A DNA stretch of 63,659 nt from Streptomyces solicavernae (lineage in GTDB: Bacteria; Actinomycetota; Actinomycetes; Streptomycetales; Streptomycetaceae). The stretch is from positions 1 through 63,659 of the forward strand of contig NZ_JASCIR010000034.1 of NCBI RefSeq assembly GCF_029968095.1, written 5' to 3'. Within the stretch, counting starts at the first letter, position 1. Every line of letters begins with the position of its first letter. Made by a program: the position numbers and the translations under genes. The notes beneath the pieces were generated by a model. The model ran no database searches, was not told the origin of the DNA, and worked only from the letters and a program-made list of their open reading frames with translations. Below, one piece after another: positions 50,559 through 59,556 of this stretch.

Positions 50559-51818
50559 TCAGAGGCGGGTGACCTTCTTTCCCGAGACCCGCCCACGCGT
50601 GTCGAAGAACAGCCGGGAGGCGGTGACGAGCCGGTCGAGCGCGTACCCGCTGTGCGCCTGAAGCAGCACCGTCACGTCGGCCTCGGCCGCGGCCCGTTCG
50701 GCGTCCGGCACGCAGGACAGGACACGCTCGCCGATCCGCCAGGACGGCACATACGGGTCGTGGTACGCGACCTCGGCCCCGGCGGCGGCGAGCCGTTCCG
50801 CGACCACCCGGCACGGCGACTCCCGCTCGTCGGACACGTCGGCCTTGTACGTGGCGCCCAGCAGGAGGACTCGGGCGCCGCGCAGGCTGCGGCCCCCGTC
50901 GTTGAGCAGCTCCGCGACCCGGCCGACCACATGGCGCGGCATGCCGTTGTTGATCTCCTGCGCCAACTCCGCGAAACGGAACGGGTATCCGAGGCCGCGC
51001 ACCCGGTGGGAGAGGTAGCCGGGGTCGACGGGGATGCAGTGCCCGCCCACGCCCGGGCCCGGGTGGAACGGCGTGAAACCGAACGGCTTCGTCGCCGCGG
51101 CGTCGATCGCCTCCCACAGGTCCACGCCCAACTCGTGGCAGAACACGGCCATCTCGTTGACCAGCGCGATGTTCACCTGCCGGTACGTGTTCTCCAGGAG
51201 CTTCGACATCTCCGCCACCTCCGGCGAACTCACCGGCACCACCTCGCCGACCAGGTCCGCGTAGAACGCCGAGGCCGCATGCGTACAGCCCTCGGTGACA
51301 CCGCCGACGACCTTCGGTGTGTTGACGAGGGTGAACGACGCGTTGCCCGGGTCGATGCGCTCCGGCGAGAACGCCAGATGGAAGTCGATGCCGACCCGCC
51401 GCGCCCCGCCGTCCTCCAGTAACGGCAACAGCACCTCGACGGTGGTGCCCGGGTACGTCGTCGACTCCAGGACAACCAGAGCACCGGGCCGCAACCACTG
51501 GGCCACGGCCTCTCCCGCCGCGCACACCGCCGTCAGATCGGGCACGGACTGCCGCAGCGGAGTCGGTACGCAGATCACGACCACGTCGGCCCGCGCGATG
51601 CAGGCGCTGTCGGTGGTCGCGGTGAAACCCCGGCCCAGCGCCTCCCGTACGTCCTCGTCGCCGACGTCGTCGACATGGCTGAGCCCCAGCGACAGTGCGC
51701 GCACCCGCTCCGCGTCGCTGTCCAGGCCGTGCACCCGCCACCCGGCCCCGGCGGCCGCCACGGCAAGCGGCAACCCGACGTACCCGAGGCCCACGACGAC
51801 GAGCGAACGGCGTTCCAT
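50559..51818 (-). CDS. UDP-sugar (nucleotide sugar) 6-dehydrogenase
   Basis: A 419-residue protein of the UDP-glucose/UDP-ManNAc dehydrogenase family (WecC/TuaD-like). VVVGLGYVGLPLAVAAAGAG binds NAD. VVICVPTPLRQSVPDLTAVC, LVVLESTTYPGTTVEVLLPL, FHLAFSPERIDPGN and NTPKVVGGVTEGC follow. The catalytic Cys is in GPGVGGHCIPVDPGYL. It makes a UDP-uronic acid by two NAD-linked oxidations. The ATG at 51818 follows GGAG. It is convergent with the aminotransferase operon (20 bp between stops) and may supply its sugar part, though no glycosyltransferase is nearby. Confidence 0.88.
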   Translation of the reverse strand: MERRSLVVVGLGYVGLPLAVAAAGAGWRVHGLDSDAERVRALSLGLSHVDDVGDEDVREALGRGFTATTDSACIARADVVVICVPTPLRQSVPDLTAVCAAGEAVAQWLRPGALVVLESTTYPGTTVEVLLPLLEDGGARRVGIDFHLAFSPERIDPGNASFTLVNTPKVVGGVTEGCTHAASAFYADLVGEVVPVSSPEVAEMSKLLENTYRQVNIALVNEMAVFCHELGVDLWEAIDAAATKPFGFTPFHPGPGVGGHCIPVDPGYLSHRVRGLGYPFRFAELAQEINNGMPRHVVGRVAELLNDGGRSLRGARVLLLGATYKADVSDERESPCRVVAERLAAAGAEVAYHDPYVPSWRIGERVLSCVPDAERAAAEADVTVLLQAHSGYALDRLVTASRLFFDTRGRVSGKKVTRL

Positions 51819-52041
51819 GCGAGTCTCCACTCTCCCTCTCCCCGTCCGAGCGGTGCTGCCGTCGGACCCGACGCTGGCGCGGTGACCATGGTGCACTCCA
51901 GTACGGATAAATCTGCATATGCCGGGCCGGGTCGGGCCAGGGCAAAACCGGGGCGAAGGGACCCGCGCGTGCGCTGGCCCACACGACTGATCTTCCGCCC
52001 GGTCCGCGACGCCGCGTTCCGCCGACGGGAACGGTGAGGTC

Positions 52042-52248
52042 ATGAGCGAGACAGACAAGGCACTCCTCGAAGGCGGCCCGCAGGACCTGCCCGACCGCAT
52101 CGTCGAGATCACCACGCCCGGCGAGGACCTGAAGATCGAGTTCCGCAACGGCTACGAGCACTTCCGCCCGAGCCGCCGCGAGGCGGACACCGCGCAGGGG
52201 CGGCTCCCCGTGTACGAGTGGTGGGAACGGACGGAGATGGCCTCGTAG
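52042..52248 (+). CDS. Small DUF5988-like protein
   Basis: A 68-residue protein. ALLEGGPQDLPDRIVEITTP, KIEFRNGYEHFRPSRREADT and LPVYEWWERTEMAS follow the pattern of the DUF5988 small proteins of actinomycetes, which often lie in or near specialised-metabolite clusters. The function is unknown. The ATG at 52042 follows GTGAGGT. It is divergent from the nucleotide-sugar dehydrogenase, 223 bp away, and may share its control region. Confidence 0.7.
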   Translation: MSETDKALLEGGPQDLPDRIVEITTPGEDLKIEFRNGYEHFRPSRREADTAQGRLPVYEWWERTEMAS

Positions 52249-52264
52249 GCGTCGTACGCCTTGT

Positions 52265-52349
52265 AAATCAGCGGCGTGAGCCAGTGGCGCAAATCAGCGG
52301 CGTGAGTCAGTGGCGCAAATCAGCGGCGTGAATCAGCGTCATGAATCAG
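52265..52349. repeat. 26-bp tandem direct repeat
   Basis: Two near-identical 26-bp units AAATCAGCGGCGTGAGYCAG plus TGGCGC (52265-52290, 52291-52316) are followed by a third that degenerates into shorter ATCAGYG echoes up to 52349. They fill the gap between the small DUF gene and the convergent RNA-ligase gene. Confidence 0.8.
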
Positions 52350-52364
52350 TGTCCGCGGCGGCGG

Positions 52365-53000
52365 TCATCCGTCCCGGGCGTCGCGCCGCGCCTGCGACCG
52401 CCGCGCGACGTCCTCCGCGCTCACCTCACCTTCGTACGCACGCACTGCACCGCTGCCCAACGCCACCGTGGCCCGTGGGCGCATGGGCCCGTCGCCCCGC
52501 CGGGACAGCAGGACCAGTTCGTCGACCTCGGTCGTCATCGCGTCGAGCCGGGCCGTGCACTCGGCGACGACCGGGCGCGGGTCGCGGGCCCGGCCAAGGG
52601 ACAGGTGCGGTGTGAAGCCCCGGTGCCGGCCACGGCACCGGGGAAAGCGCTCGGCCAGCGCGTCGTACAGCCCCTGCCACGGCTCCCGCCCCGCGGCGGC
52701 CGGATCGAGCCACACCGTCGCGTACGCCCGGTGCCGGAACGTCCGCACCCCGGAGAGCCGCGCCGTGAACTCCCGCGTCCCCGCCGCCGCTTCGGCGACC
52801 AGCGGGAGCGCCTGCGCGAAGTCGGCCTCCGGTACGAACCCGAACAGCACGTTGACGTGCGGCGGCCAGCGCCGGATCTGCGGGTCGTGCTCCTGCCGGA
52901 TCCCCTGGATCGCGGGCCACATCCCGGACGGCGGAACCCACGCGACGGCACTGCGCGCCGTCGGCGCCACGTCGAACACCCCGGTATCCATGCCCCCCAT
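52365..53000 (-). CDS. 2'-5' RNA ligase-like phosphoesterase
   Basis: A 211-residue protein of the 2H phosphoesterase family. The two His motifs are visible: RRWPPHVNVLFGFVP (H-x-N instead of H-x-T/S) and FTPHLSLGRARDPRP (H-x-S). Length and spacing fit LigT-like proteins, which act on RNA or cyclic phosphate ends. The start is uncertain: ATG 53000 (MGGMD) or 52991 (MDTGV), neither with a clear ribosome site. It is a housekeeping-type gene outside the clusters. Confidence 0.82.
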   Translation of the reverse strand: MGGMDTGVFDVAPTARSAVAWVPPSGMWPAIQGIRQEHDPQIRRWPPHVNVLFGFVPEADFAQALPLVAEAAAGTREFTARLSGVRTFRHRAYATVWLDPAAAGREPWQGLYDALAERFPRCRGRHRGFTPHLSLGRARDPRPVVAECTARLDAMTTEVDELVLLSRRGDGPMRPRATVALGSGAVRAYEGEVSAEDVARRSQARRDARDG

Positions 53001-53221
53001 GGTCCCGCGAGGCGGGCCGCGTACGGCGGAACGGTCGTCCGAGGAGTACCCGCGCTTCGCGCGCCTGCCGCGCCGCGGCCGCGGCAGCTGAACGGTCCGT
53101 TCGCAAGAGCTGCACGCGCAATTCACCGGATCGACCGCGTGTCAACTCGCGTGCGCGGTGCGTCACCGATGTACTCCGGATGGCGCACTCTCGACCAGAA
53201 ACGCTGGAGGAAGAACACCAC

Positions 53222-54319
53222 ATGCCGCTGAAGAGCTACGGCGTGCTCGCCGCCCGTGCCGTCGACCGACGCCGCGAGGGCGCCGACGACGACACTCCCC
53301 ACTTCCAGATCCACCTCGTCGACGAGGCGGGCACGCACTACCGCGCGGCCGTCAACGTCAAGTCGCAGGAGTCCCCGTCGGAACTGCTGTACCGCGTCGA
53401 CGAGAACTTCCGCCACGCCCTGCTCGACAAGCTGCCCGCCGCGGGCAGCGGCTGGACGGACCTGCCCACGGACGCGGGCGGCGCCGCACTCGACTACGTA
53501 CGCGGTGACATGCTCGACCGCGCCGGCATGAAGAAGCTCCCGGCGGACGCGCCCGGCCCCGACAACGACCTGGCCGACGTCCTCGAAGAGCACGTCCAGC
53601 GGGCCGTCGCGGACGACAACGCCGCCGTGTACGTCTTCGGCGAGCGCTGGGGCCCCGAGGACGGCACGCCGGACAAGATCTTCGGCTTCGAGCCCGGCAA
53701 CGGCGTCCACGACGTCCACATGAACCAGGGCAACAGCGAGCGCTTCCAGGGCCAGGACGGGGTCTGGCAGGACGGCGCCCTGCTGATCCACCTGCCCGCG
53801 GACGACCAGTGGATCGCCCTGTTCCTCGCCTTCCAGTCCCAGTCCTGGAACACCGACGACTCCACCGGCCACGCCGAGGACGCGGGCGACCGGCCGGGCG
53901 AGCCCGACCAGCCCACCGAGCCCGACCGGCCCACCGAGCCGTCCGAGCCCACCGACCCGGACCTGCCCGGCGGCCCGGGTGACGGCAACGCCCCCGCCGT
54001 ACGCATCCACTCGGCCCTGATCAACCCTCAGGGCCCGGCGCCCGAGCGCGAGACCGTCACGCTGCTCAACACCTCGCGGTCCGCGGTCGACCTCGGCGGC
54101 TGGCACCTCGCCGACCGGGGCGAGCGCCGCGTACCGCTGCCCGCCCAGCGCCTCGAACCCGGCGCCACCTTCACCGTCGCCGCCGCCGACGGCCTCCGGC
54201 TCGGCAACCGCGGCGGCACCATCACCCTCCTCGACGACGCCGGAGCGACGGTCCACACCGTGACCTACTCCGAGGGCCAGGCCCGCCAGGAGGGAAGCCC
54301 GGTCGTCTTCGACGCGTAG
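53222..54319 (+). CDS. DUF2278 protein with C-terminal lamin-tail domain
   Basis: A 365-residue protein in two parts. Residues 1-220 match the DUF2278/YukJ family: LKSYGVLAARAVDRRREG, HFQIHLVDEAGTHYRAAVNV, VHDVHMNQGNSERF and DGVWQDGALLIHLP. A Pro/Glu/Thr linker (repeats of EP-D-P-T) joins residues 255-365, a lamin-tail-like beta sandwich (IHSALINPQGPAPERETVTL, VDLGGWHLADRGERRVPLP). The ATG at 53222 follows GGAGGAAGAA. The function is unknown. The domain pair is a known combination in Streptomyces. Confidence 0.8.
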   Translation: MPLKSYGVLAARAVDRRREGADDDTPHFQIHLVDEAGTHYRAAVNVKSQESPSELLYRVDENFRHALLDKLPAAGSGWTDLPTDAGGAALDYVRGDMLDRAGMKKLPADAPGPDNDLADVLEEHVQRAVADDNAAVYVFGERWGPEDGTPDKIFGFEPGNGVHDVHMNQGNSERFQGQDGVWQDGALLIHLPADDQWIALFLAFQSQSWNTDDSTGHAEDAGDRPGEPDQPTEPDRPTEPSEPTDPDLPGGPGDGNAPAVRIHSALINPQGPAPERETVTLLNTSRSAVDLGGWHLADRGERRVPLPAQRLEPGATFTVAAADGLRLGNRGGTITLLDDAGATVHTVTYSEGQARQEGSPVVFDA

Positions 54320-54470
54320 CCCGACCGACAGTTCATCGGGGCCCGGCGGGAACTCCCTGCCGGGCCTCGACGCGTGCCGGGGCCGCACCAAGCGTCGGCC
54401 GGGCGGTCAATCCGGGTGATCGCGTCGGGTGGGTGTCTGGGGGGCCGTTGGGGGCGGGTAGTCGACCCCC

Positions 54471-55370
54471 ATGCGCGAGAGGTCTTCCGGTGGCGACGGC
54501 TCAGGCTCCGAGGGTGATGCGGCCGGTCTGTCGGTGTGGCGGCGGCTGGAGCGGGCGGCGGTCCGGTCGGCCGCGGGGCGTGGGTGGCGGCGGGCCGGGG
54601 ACCTGGAGTTGATGCACCGGTCGATGGGTCTTGCCGCGCTCGGGTTCCTCACGTTGGTGCCGTTGCTGGTGGTGGTGGCGGCGGTCGATCCGGTGCAGGG
54701 GCAGGGGTTCGCCGAGTGGCTGGGGCGGGGGCTGGGTGTGTCGGTGAGTTCGCAGCAGGAGGTGGAGGAGCTGTTCGCCGAGCCGCGGGAGGCGCTGGAG
54801 ACGACTACGGCGTACGGGCTCGCGGCGCTCGCCGTGTTCGGTCTGACTTTCGGCGCTGCGCTGCAGACCGGCTACGAGAAGGTGTGGGAGTTGCCCGCGG
54901 CCCGCTGGCACACCATGTGGCGGCACGCGGTGTGGCTCGCCGCTCTGATCGGCTATCTGTTCGCCGCCGCGCAGATCACGCAGGACCGGGTGGTCGAGGG
55001 GGCGGCGGTGGTGACGTCGCTGTGGCATTTCGCCACCGCGGTGCTGAGTGCGGTGCTGTTCTTCTGGTGGTCGCAGCGGCTGCTCCTCGGCGGCCGGGTC
55101 GGCTGGCGGGCCCTGCTGCCCGGCGCGGTGGTGACGGCGGCCGGCCTCGTCGGCCTGCGGGTCTTCTCGCAGCTGGTGTTCTCGCCGCTGATCGCGTCCA
55201 ACGCGGTCACGTACGGGCCGTACGGCACCGTGCTCGTGGTCCAGTCCTGGCTGGTGGGTGTCTCGGTGGTGGTCTTCGGCGGGGCGGTCGCCGGCCGGCT
55301 GCTGCACGAGGAGTACCCGCATCTCGCGCACCTGCCCCGCCGTCGCCGTCGCCGTCGCCGTCGGGGCTGA
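54471..55370 (+). CDS. YihY/BrkB-family membrane protein
   Basis: A 299-residue inner-membrane protein. About six hydrophobic segments are visible, for example GLAALGFLTLVPLLVVVAAV, YGLAALAVFGLTFGAALQTG, HAVWLAALIGYLFAAAQITQ and VVQSWLVGVSVVVFGGAVAG. YEKVWELP and RALLPGAVVTAAG are family-like. The C-terminus ends in a run of Arg from a 6-bp CGCCGT repeat (about 55338-55364), a cytoplasmic positive tail. The transport or envelope role is not defined. It stands alone. Confidence 0.8.
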   Translation: MRERSSGGDGSGSEGDAAGLSVWRRLERAAVRSAAGRGWRRAGDLELMHRSMGLAALGFLTLVPLLVVVAAVDPVQGQGFAEWLGRGLGVSVSSQQEVEELFAEPREALETTTAYGLAALAVFGLTFGAALQTGYEKVWELPAARWHTMWRHAVWLAALIGYLFAAAQITQDRVVEGAAVVTSLWHFATAVLSAVLFFWWSQRLLLGGRVGWRALLPGAVVTAAGLVGLRVFSQLVFSPLIASNAVTYGPYGTVLVVQSWLVGVSVVVFGGAVAGRLLHEEYPHLAHLPRRRRRRRRRG

Positions 55371-55480
55371 ATGCGGCATCCGAACGCGCTCGACGCGAAG
55401 TTGAAGCCAACGCCGTCCGGCGCGTGATCACCCCACTGGGTGACTGCACAACAGCCGGATACCCCGTCAAGATCAACGCC

Positions 55481-56686
55481 ATGAAGACTTCTGTGCTCCG
55501 CCGCGCCTGCGTGGCGGCCCTGGCCCTGGCGGCGACGATGACCCCTGCGGTAGCCGCCCCGCAGGACGGCAACGCCGCACCGTCCGACCGTATCGGCGCA
55601 CCGTCCGACCGCAACGGCGCACCGTCCGACCGTATCGGCGCGCAGGCACGCCTGCTCGGGGAGAAGACCGTCCCCCACAAACTCCGCTTCCGGAACACCA
55701 CAGTCGGCGGACTGTCCGGCATCGACCGGGACCCCTGCACAGGCGAGTACGTCATGATCAGCGACGACCGCTCACAGCTGCAGCCGGCCCGCTTCTACAC
55801 CGCCAGGATCGGCGTGGACGGCGACGGGGTGCACTCCGTCGAGTTCACCGGCACGCACCCCTTCCGCCAGCCCGACGGCAGCGTCTACCCGCCCGCGAGC
55901 GCCGGAGACGGCAAGGTCGTGGACCCCGAAGAGCTGCGGGTGGACCCGCGCGGCTGCCAGTACGTGTGGGCGCAGGAGGGCGACCGCCCGAAGGCGTCGA
56001 GCGACCCGGTGATCCAGCCGACGATCCAGTTCGCCGGCCGCACCGGCGAGTACCGCGGCCGCCATCTCATGCCGCCCAACTACCGCATCACCACCGGAGA
56101 CTGGGGCATGCGGCGCAACCAAGGCGTGGAAGCGATCACCTTCGGCGCCTGGGGCGGGCTGCTCACCAGCGCCGTCGAAGGCCCCCTGATCCAGGACGGC
56201 CCCGTACCGGACCTGGAACACGGCGCCCTGATCCGCGTCACCCAGCAGAACCGGCACGGCCAGGTGCGGGGACAGTTCGCCTACCCCCTGGAGAAGATCT
56301 TCGCCCCGTCCGACCCGGCCAGCCCATGGGGCCCCGACACCGGAGTCCCCGCCATCCTCGCCTTCCCGAACGACCCCGACCGCTACCTCGTACTCGAACG
56401 CACCTGGGTGGCCGGCGCCGGCTACAAGATCCGCCTCTACGACGCCACCACCCGCGGCGCCACCGACGTACGGAACATGGACTCCCTGCAGGGACAGCAC
56501 GTCGCCCCGATGCGCAAGCAACTGGTCACGGACTTCGACGACTTGGGCCTGTCCACGGTCGACAACACCGAGGGCATGACCTGGGGCCCGACGCTGCCGG
56601 GCGGTGAGCGGACGCTGCTTCTGGTCAGCGATGACAATTTCGTCGAGGACGCGGTGACCCAGATCGTCGCGCTCGGCGTGCGCTGA
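55481..56686 (+). CDS. Secreted phytase-like esterase
   Basis: A 401-residue exported protein of the 'esterase-like activity of phytase' family. A signal peptide (LRRACVAALALAATMTPAVAA, about 26 residues) precedes three copies of APSDRxG. The mature domain reads GGLSGIDRDPCTGEYVMISD, FYTARIGVDGDGVHSVEF, VDPEELRVDPRGCQYVWAQE, RRNQGVEAITFGAWGGLLTS and LLLVSDDNFVEDAVTQIVAL, with acidic Ca-binding-type loops. It probably releases phosphate or cleaves phosphate esters outside the cell. The ATG at 55481 has only a weak ribosome site. Confidence 0.83.
   Translation: MKTSVLRRACVAALALAATMTPAVAAPQDGNAAPSDRIGAPSDRNGAPSDRIGAQARLLGEKTVPHKLRFRNTTVGGLSGIDRDPCTGEYVMISDDRSQLQPARFYTARIGVDGDGVHSVEFTGTHPFRQPDGSVYPPASAGDGKVVDPEELRVDPRGCQYVWAQEGDRPKASSDPVIQPTIQFAGRTGEYRGRHLMPPNYRITTGDWGMRRNQGVEAITFGAWGGLLTSAVEGPLIQDGPVPDLEHGALIRVTQQNRHGQVRGQFAYPLEKIFAPSDPASPWGPDTGVPAILAFPNDPDRYLVLERTWVAGAGYKIRLYDATTRGATDVRNMDSLQGQHVAPMRKQLVTDFDDLGLSTVDNTEGMTWGPTLPGGERTLLLVSDDNFVEDAVTQIVALGVR
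55577..55639 (+). repeat. 21-bp tandem repeat encoding APSDRIG
   Basis: Three in-frame 21-bp units (GCACCGTCCGACCGTATCGG type) lie directly after the signal peptide of the phytase-like protein and form a hydrophilic spacer. Confidence 0.85.
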
Positions 56687-56707
56687 CGGTCAGTGAGAAC
56701 CGTGGGC

Positions 56708-56737
56708 CGGGGCCGTTCACGCACCTGGACGGCCCCG
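56708..56737. terminator. Hairpin between convergent genes
   Basis: CGGGGCCGT (56708-56716) and ACGGCCCCG (56729-56737) pair perfectly over 9 bp with a 12-nt loop, between the stops at 56686 and 56760. Confidence 0.65.
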
Positions 56738-56759
56738 ACCGCTGTGGTGGCTCAACCGC

Positions 56760-57449
56760 TCAGACCGCCGCTGGTGCGGCCTCCACGGCCAGGAACTCCA
56801 CCACCGCCTTCTCGGCCCGGCGGTCGAACTCCCCGTAGTACGCCTCGCGTTCGGCCCCCGCGACGGCCTCGCCGACGAGTAGATTGCCGTCCGCGTCGAT
56901 GCTCTGCGGGCGCTCCTCGGCGTCGGGCAGCAGGGCGACGGTGGACTGGGAGAAGCCGCAGTAGTACGCGATGCCTTCGCTGAGGTTGGTCTCCAGCAGG
57001 GCCCGCATGCCCTCCGTCATCGGGTCCTCGGAGGTCGCCCCCGCCAGGCCCAGCCACAGGATGCGCTTGCCGGCCAGGCGCGGCTTGCTGCGGCCGTACG
57101 CGAAGCCGTAGTTCCACACCCGGTCGATCCACCCCTTCAACAGCGCGGGCACGCTCTGCCAGTACACCGGGAACACGGCTACGACGACATCGGCGTCGAG
57201 CAATCGCCGCATATGGGCCCGGACTTCGTCGGAGTACGGCTTCTCCCGGTCGCCCCACTCGGGCTGGTCCGCGACGTTCATCCGCGGATCGAACCCCTCG
57301 GCGTGCAGATCGAGCAGATCGACGCGGAATCCGGCGTCCTCAAGCCGGGAGACCGTACGACGGGCGGTGTGCGCGGTCAGCGAATCCGCGCGGTGGTGCG
57401 CCATGACGACGAGCGCGGTACGGGCGGCCGGGCTGCTGGGCTGAGGCAT
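56760..57449 (-). CDS. NAD(P)H:quinone oxidoreductase (MdaB/NQO-like)
   Basis: A 229-residue flavodoxin-fold protein. ALVVMAHHRADSLTAHTA is the FMN/FAD phosphate loop, DADVVVAVFPVYWQSVPALL is the central strand and flavin loop, and GWIDRVWNYGFAYG and LWLGLAGATSED follow. It reduces quinones or aromatic nitro compounds by two electrons. The ATG at 57449 follows GGAG. It is divergent from an AraC-type regulator, a common regulator-target pair. Confidence 0.87.
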   Translation of the reverse strand: MPQPSSPAARTALVVMAHHRADSLTAHTARRTVSRLEDAGFRVDLLDLHAEGFDPRMNVADQPEWGDREKPYSDEVRAHMRRLLDADVVVAVFPVYWQSVPALLKGWIDRVWNYGFAYGRSKPRLAGKRILWLGLAGATSEDPMTEGMRALLETNLSEGIAYYCGFSQSTVALLPDAEERPQSIDADGNLLVGEAVAGAEREAYYGEFDRRAEKAVVEFLAVEAAPAAV

Positions 57450-57572
57450 GGTCTCTCGTCTCTCCGGAGCTGTCGGGATCAGGGGGATCACCTGATCAAC
57501 TCCAGTACAGCCGCGCCGAGTTGGATGATCCATGGGAGAAACCCTCCACCGCATAGGAGATCGTCTACGCTG

Positions 57573-58529
57573 GTGCCCGTGGACCCCTTGAGCTCCCTCC
57601 TCAACGGCATCCGGGCCGAAGGCTCGATCGTCACCCATGCCGTACTCGAAGCGCCCTGGACCATCCGCTTCGCCGACCGCGCCCCGCTCACCATGCTCAG
57701 CGTCCTGCGCGGCCGCGGCACCCTGCTCCTGCCCGACGGCGCCACCCGGGACGTCGGCCCCGGCGACACCGCGATCGTGCGCGGCCCCGACCCCTTCCAC
57801 CTCGCCGACCGGCCGGACTCCCGCCACCACCCCCACGAGCGGTACGAGATCGCCTGCTTCACGGAACCGACGCCGCAGCCCTGCGACGCCGCGGAGAGCC
57901 TGTCCGGCATCCACTGGAACGAGAACTGCTACGACTGCGATGAGGCCACCTCGCTCATCGTGGGCGCCTACCGCGCCTCTGGCCGCCGCCACGAACGACT
58001 GCTGCGCGCTCTGCCGCCCGTACTCGTCGTCAGCGAGGAAACCGAGGTCTGCGCCTGGCTGGAGCAGGCTGCCGCCGACGCCGCCCGGCGCACCGCCGGC
58101 TCCCAGGCGCTGATGGACCGCCTCCTCGACTGGGGCCTCGTCTGCACCTTGCGCACCTGGTTCGAGCGGGCCGGCCACGAAGCCCCCAGCTGGTACCGGG
58201 GCCTGGCCGACCCGGTCCTCGCCCCCGCGCTCCGCGCCTTCCACCTCCACCCCGCCCGCACCTGGACAGTGGGGGCGCTGGCCGCCGAATCGGGCGTCTC
58301 CCGGGCCCTGTTCGCCAAACGCTTCACGGAGACGATGGGCAGCCCGCCCCTGACGTACCTCACCGAATGCCGCATGGACGAGGCCGAGTCCCTGCTCTCG
58401 GACACGGACCTCGCCCTCGCCGAGATCGCCAGAACCATCGGCTACGCGGACGCCTTCGGCTTCAGCACCGCCTTCAAACGACACCGAGGCCTGAGCCCCA
58501 CGGCCTACCGCACGAAGCCCGCGGCCTGA
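57573..58529 (+). CDS. AraC-family regulator with cupin domain
   Basis: A 318-residue regulator. The N-terminal cupin (AraC_binding_2-like) has TIRFADRAPLTMLSVLRGRG and DGATRDVGPGDTAIVRGPDP. The C-terminal double HTH has WTVGALAAESGVSRALFAKR FTETMG and ALAEIARTIGYADAFGFSTA, which is the standard AraC pattern. A Cys pair (NENCYDCDE) precedes the linker and might sense oxidants. The start is GTG 57573 or 57579; AGGAG is 13 nt upstream of the first, so it is not certain. It likely controls the divergent quinone reductase. Confidence 0.85.
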   Translation: MPVDPLSSLLNGIRAEGSIVTHAVLEAPWTIRFADRAPLTMLSVLRGRGTLLLPDGATRDVGPGDTAIVRGPDPFHLADRPDSRHHPHERYEIACFTEPTPQPCDAAESLSGIHWNENCYDCDEATSLIVGAYRASGRRHERLLRALPPVLVVSEETEVCAWLEQAAADAARRTAGSQALMDRLLDWGLVCTLRTWFERAGHEAPSWYRGLADPVLAPALRAFHLHPARTWTVGALAAESGVSRALFAKRFTETMGSPPLTYLTECRMDEAESLLSDTDLALAEIARTIGYADAFGFSTAFKRHRGLSPTAYRTKPAA

Positions 58530-58632
58530 CGCCGGACCGAGCCATGCGCCGGTGCGGTTCTCCCCCGGAGGGCGGAGGGGGTTCGTACCTCGGGAGGATC
58601 CGACTCCGGGCCGGGCTCGGCAGGCTGGAGGT

Positions 58633-59125
58633 ATGAGCCAGTCGGTAAGGAAGCAGAGTGGGCGGCGGGGTCGGAGCGTGCGGCAGGTCAGTGCCGTCGT
58701 CGCCTGCCTGGGGGCGCTCGCGTACACCGTGTCCAAGGTGGACCTCGCCCGGCGGGAGGAGGTCGGCATGCCCGGTTTCCCCGCGCCGCCCCGGGGCCGC
58801 CGCCCGGGTCGGGGACGTCGCCGCGGCGCAGTTGGGGAATGCGGGGCTCGGGTTGGTCATGGCGCTGCTGGCGTTGGCCCTGTTGTGGCCCGCCGCGAAC
58901 CCGGTGCTCCGGTGGGCGGTGACCCGCGCCTCGTGGCTCGGAATCGCCGTGGTGGGAGCGGGAGTTGTGGGGTTCGGCGCACGGGCGGCGGGCGTCGCTC
59001 CGGCCCTGGGGGCGCCGCCTCCGGACCTCGTACCGGCGGTCGCGGCGCTGCTTGTGGGCGCCGTATGGGCGGGCGCGCTGGCCGTCGCCACGGTCGGCGC
59101 CGCGCGCGCCGGCGCTACCACATGA
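58633..59125 (+). pseudogene. Frameshifted small membrane protein gene
   Basis: The ATG at 58633 with GGAGG starts a frame reading VRQVSAVVACLGALAYTVSK and on to VGMPGFPAPPRG near 58795. There it turns into Arg/Gly-rich sequence. The next frame continues the protein: VGDVAAAQLGNAGLGLVMAL, ALLWPAANPVLRWAVTRASW, LGIAVVGAGVVGFGARAAGV and LVPAVAALLVGAVWAGALAV, ending at 59125. Together they make a four-helix protein of about 165 residues. A one-base indel in the GC run at about 58785-58805 explains it, either real or a sequencing error. The function is unknown. Confidence 0.7.
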
Positions 59126-59516
59126 CCTGGTGGAATTCCATCGTCCCGAAGGTCGTGAAGTCCATCGTGTAGCTCCACAACGCGTACCTCTGTTCATCGG
59201 TACGGCGATAGGTCTTGCCGTAGCCGTTGTCGAGGATCTCGTTCCAGCGGTCGCCCTGTCCGTAGTGCGCGAACAGCCGGTCGTTCCGCGCCGACGCGTC
59301 CTCTTCGGACTCCGCGGGGGTCTGGTAGATCACCTCATGCAGGCGACCCTGCCAGACGGTGAGAAGCATGCGGCCGCCGTCGACCGCGCACCCGTGCACG
59401 ACCGCGTCGCGCGCCTTCTCGTGCGGATGCGAGAACTCGACATCCCCGGGGGCCTCCACTTCGTCCACCGGACACAGCAACTCCAGCAACGGCAGGTCAC
59501 GCAGAAAGCCACTCAT
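59115..59516 (-). CDS. Hypothetical protein, 133 residues
   Basis: A soluble protein without a recognised family. Its blocks are SGFLRDLPLLELLCPVDEVE, ARDAVVHGCAVDGGRMLLTV, WQGRLHEVIYQTPAESEEDA, RWNEILDNGYGKTYRRTDEQ and YALWSYTMDFTTFGTMEFHQ. The beta-strand-rich, Trp/Tyr-rich pattern resembles small immunity or SMI1-like folds only loosely. Its 3' end overlaps the convergent frameshifted gene by 11 bp. The coding pattern is good. Confidence 0.65.
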   Translation of the reverse strand: MSGFLRDLPLLELLCPVDEVEAPGDVEFSHPHEKARDAVVHGCAVDGGRMLLTVWQGRLHEVIYQTPAESEEDASARNDRLFAHYGQGDRWNEILDNGYGKTYRRTDEQRYALWSYTMDFTTFGTMEFHQVMW

Positions 59517-59556
59517 GACGCGCCACCCTAGCCTCGCTGGTCGGCTTCGCTAGTAA

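Noticed and set aside
52265..52349. Repeat array read as a CRISPR
   Set aside because: Units are contiguous with no unique spacers, and no cas gene is in the window.
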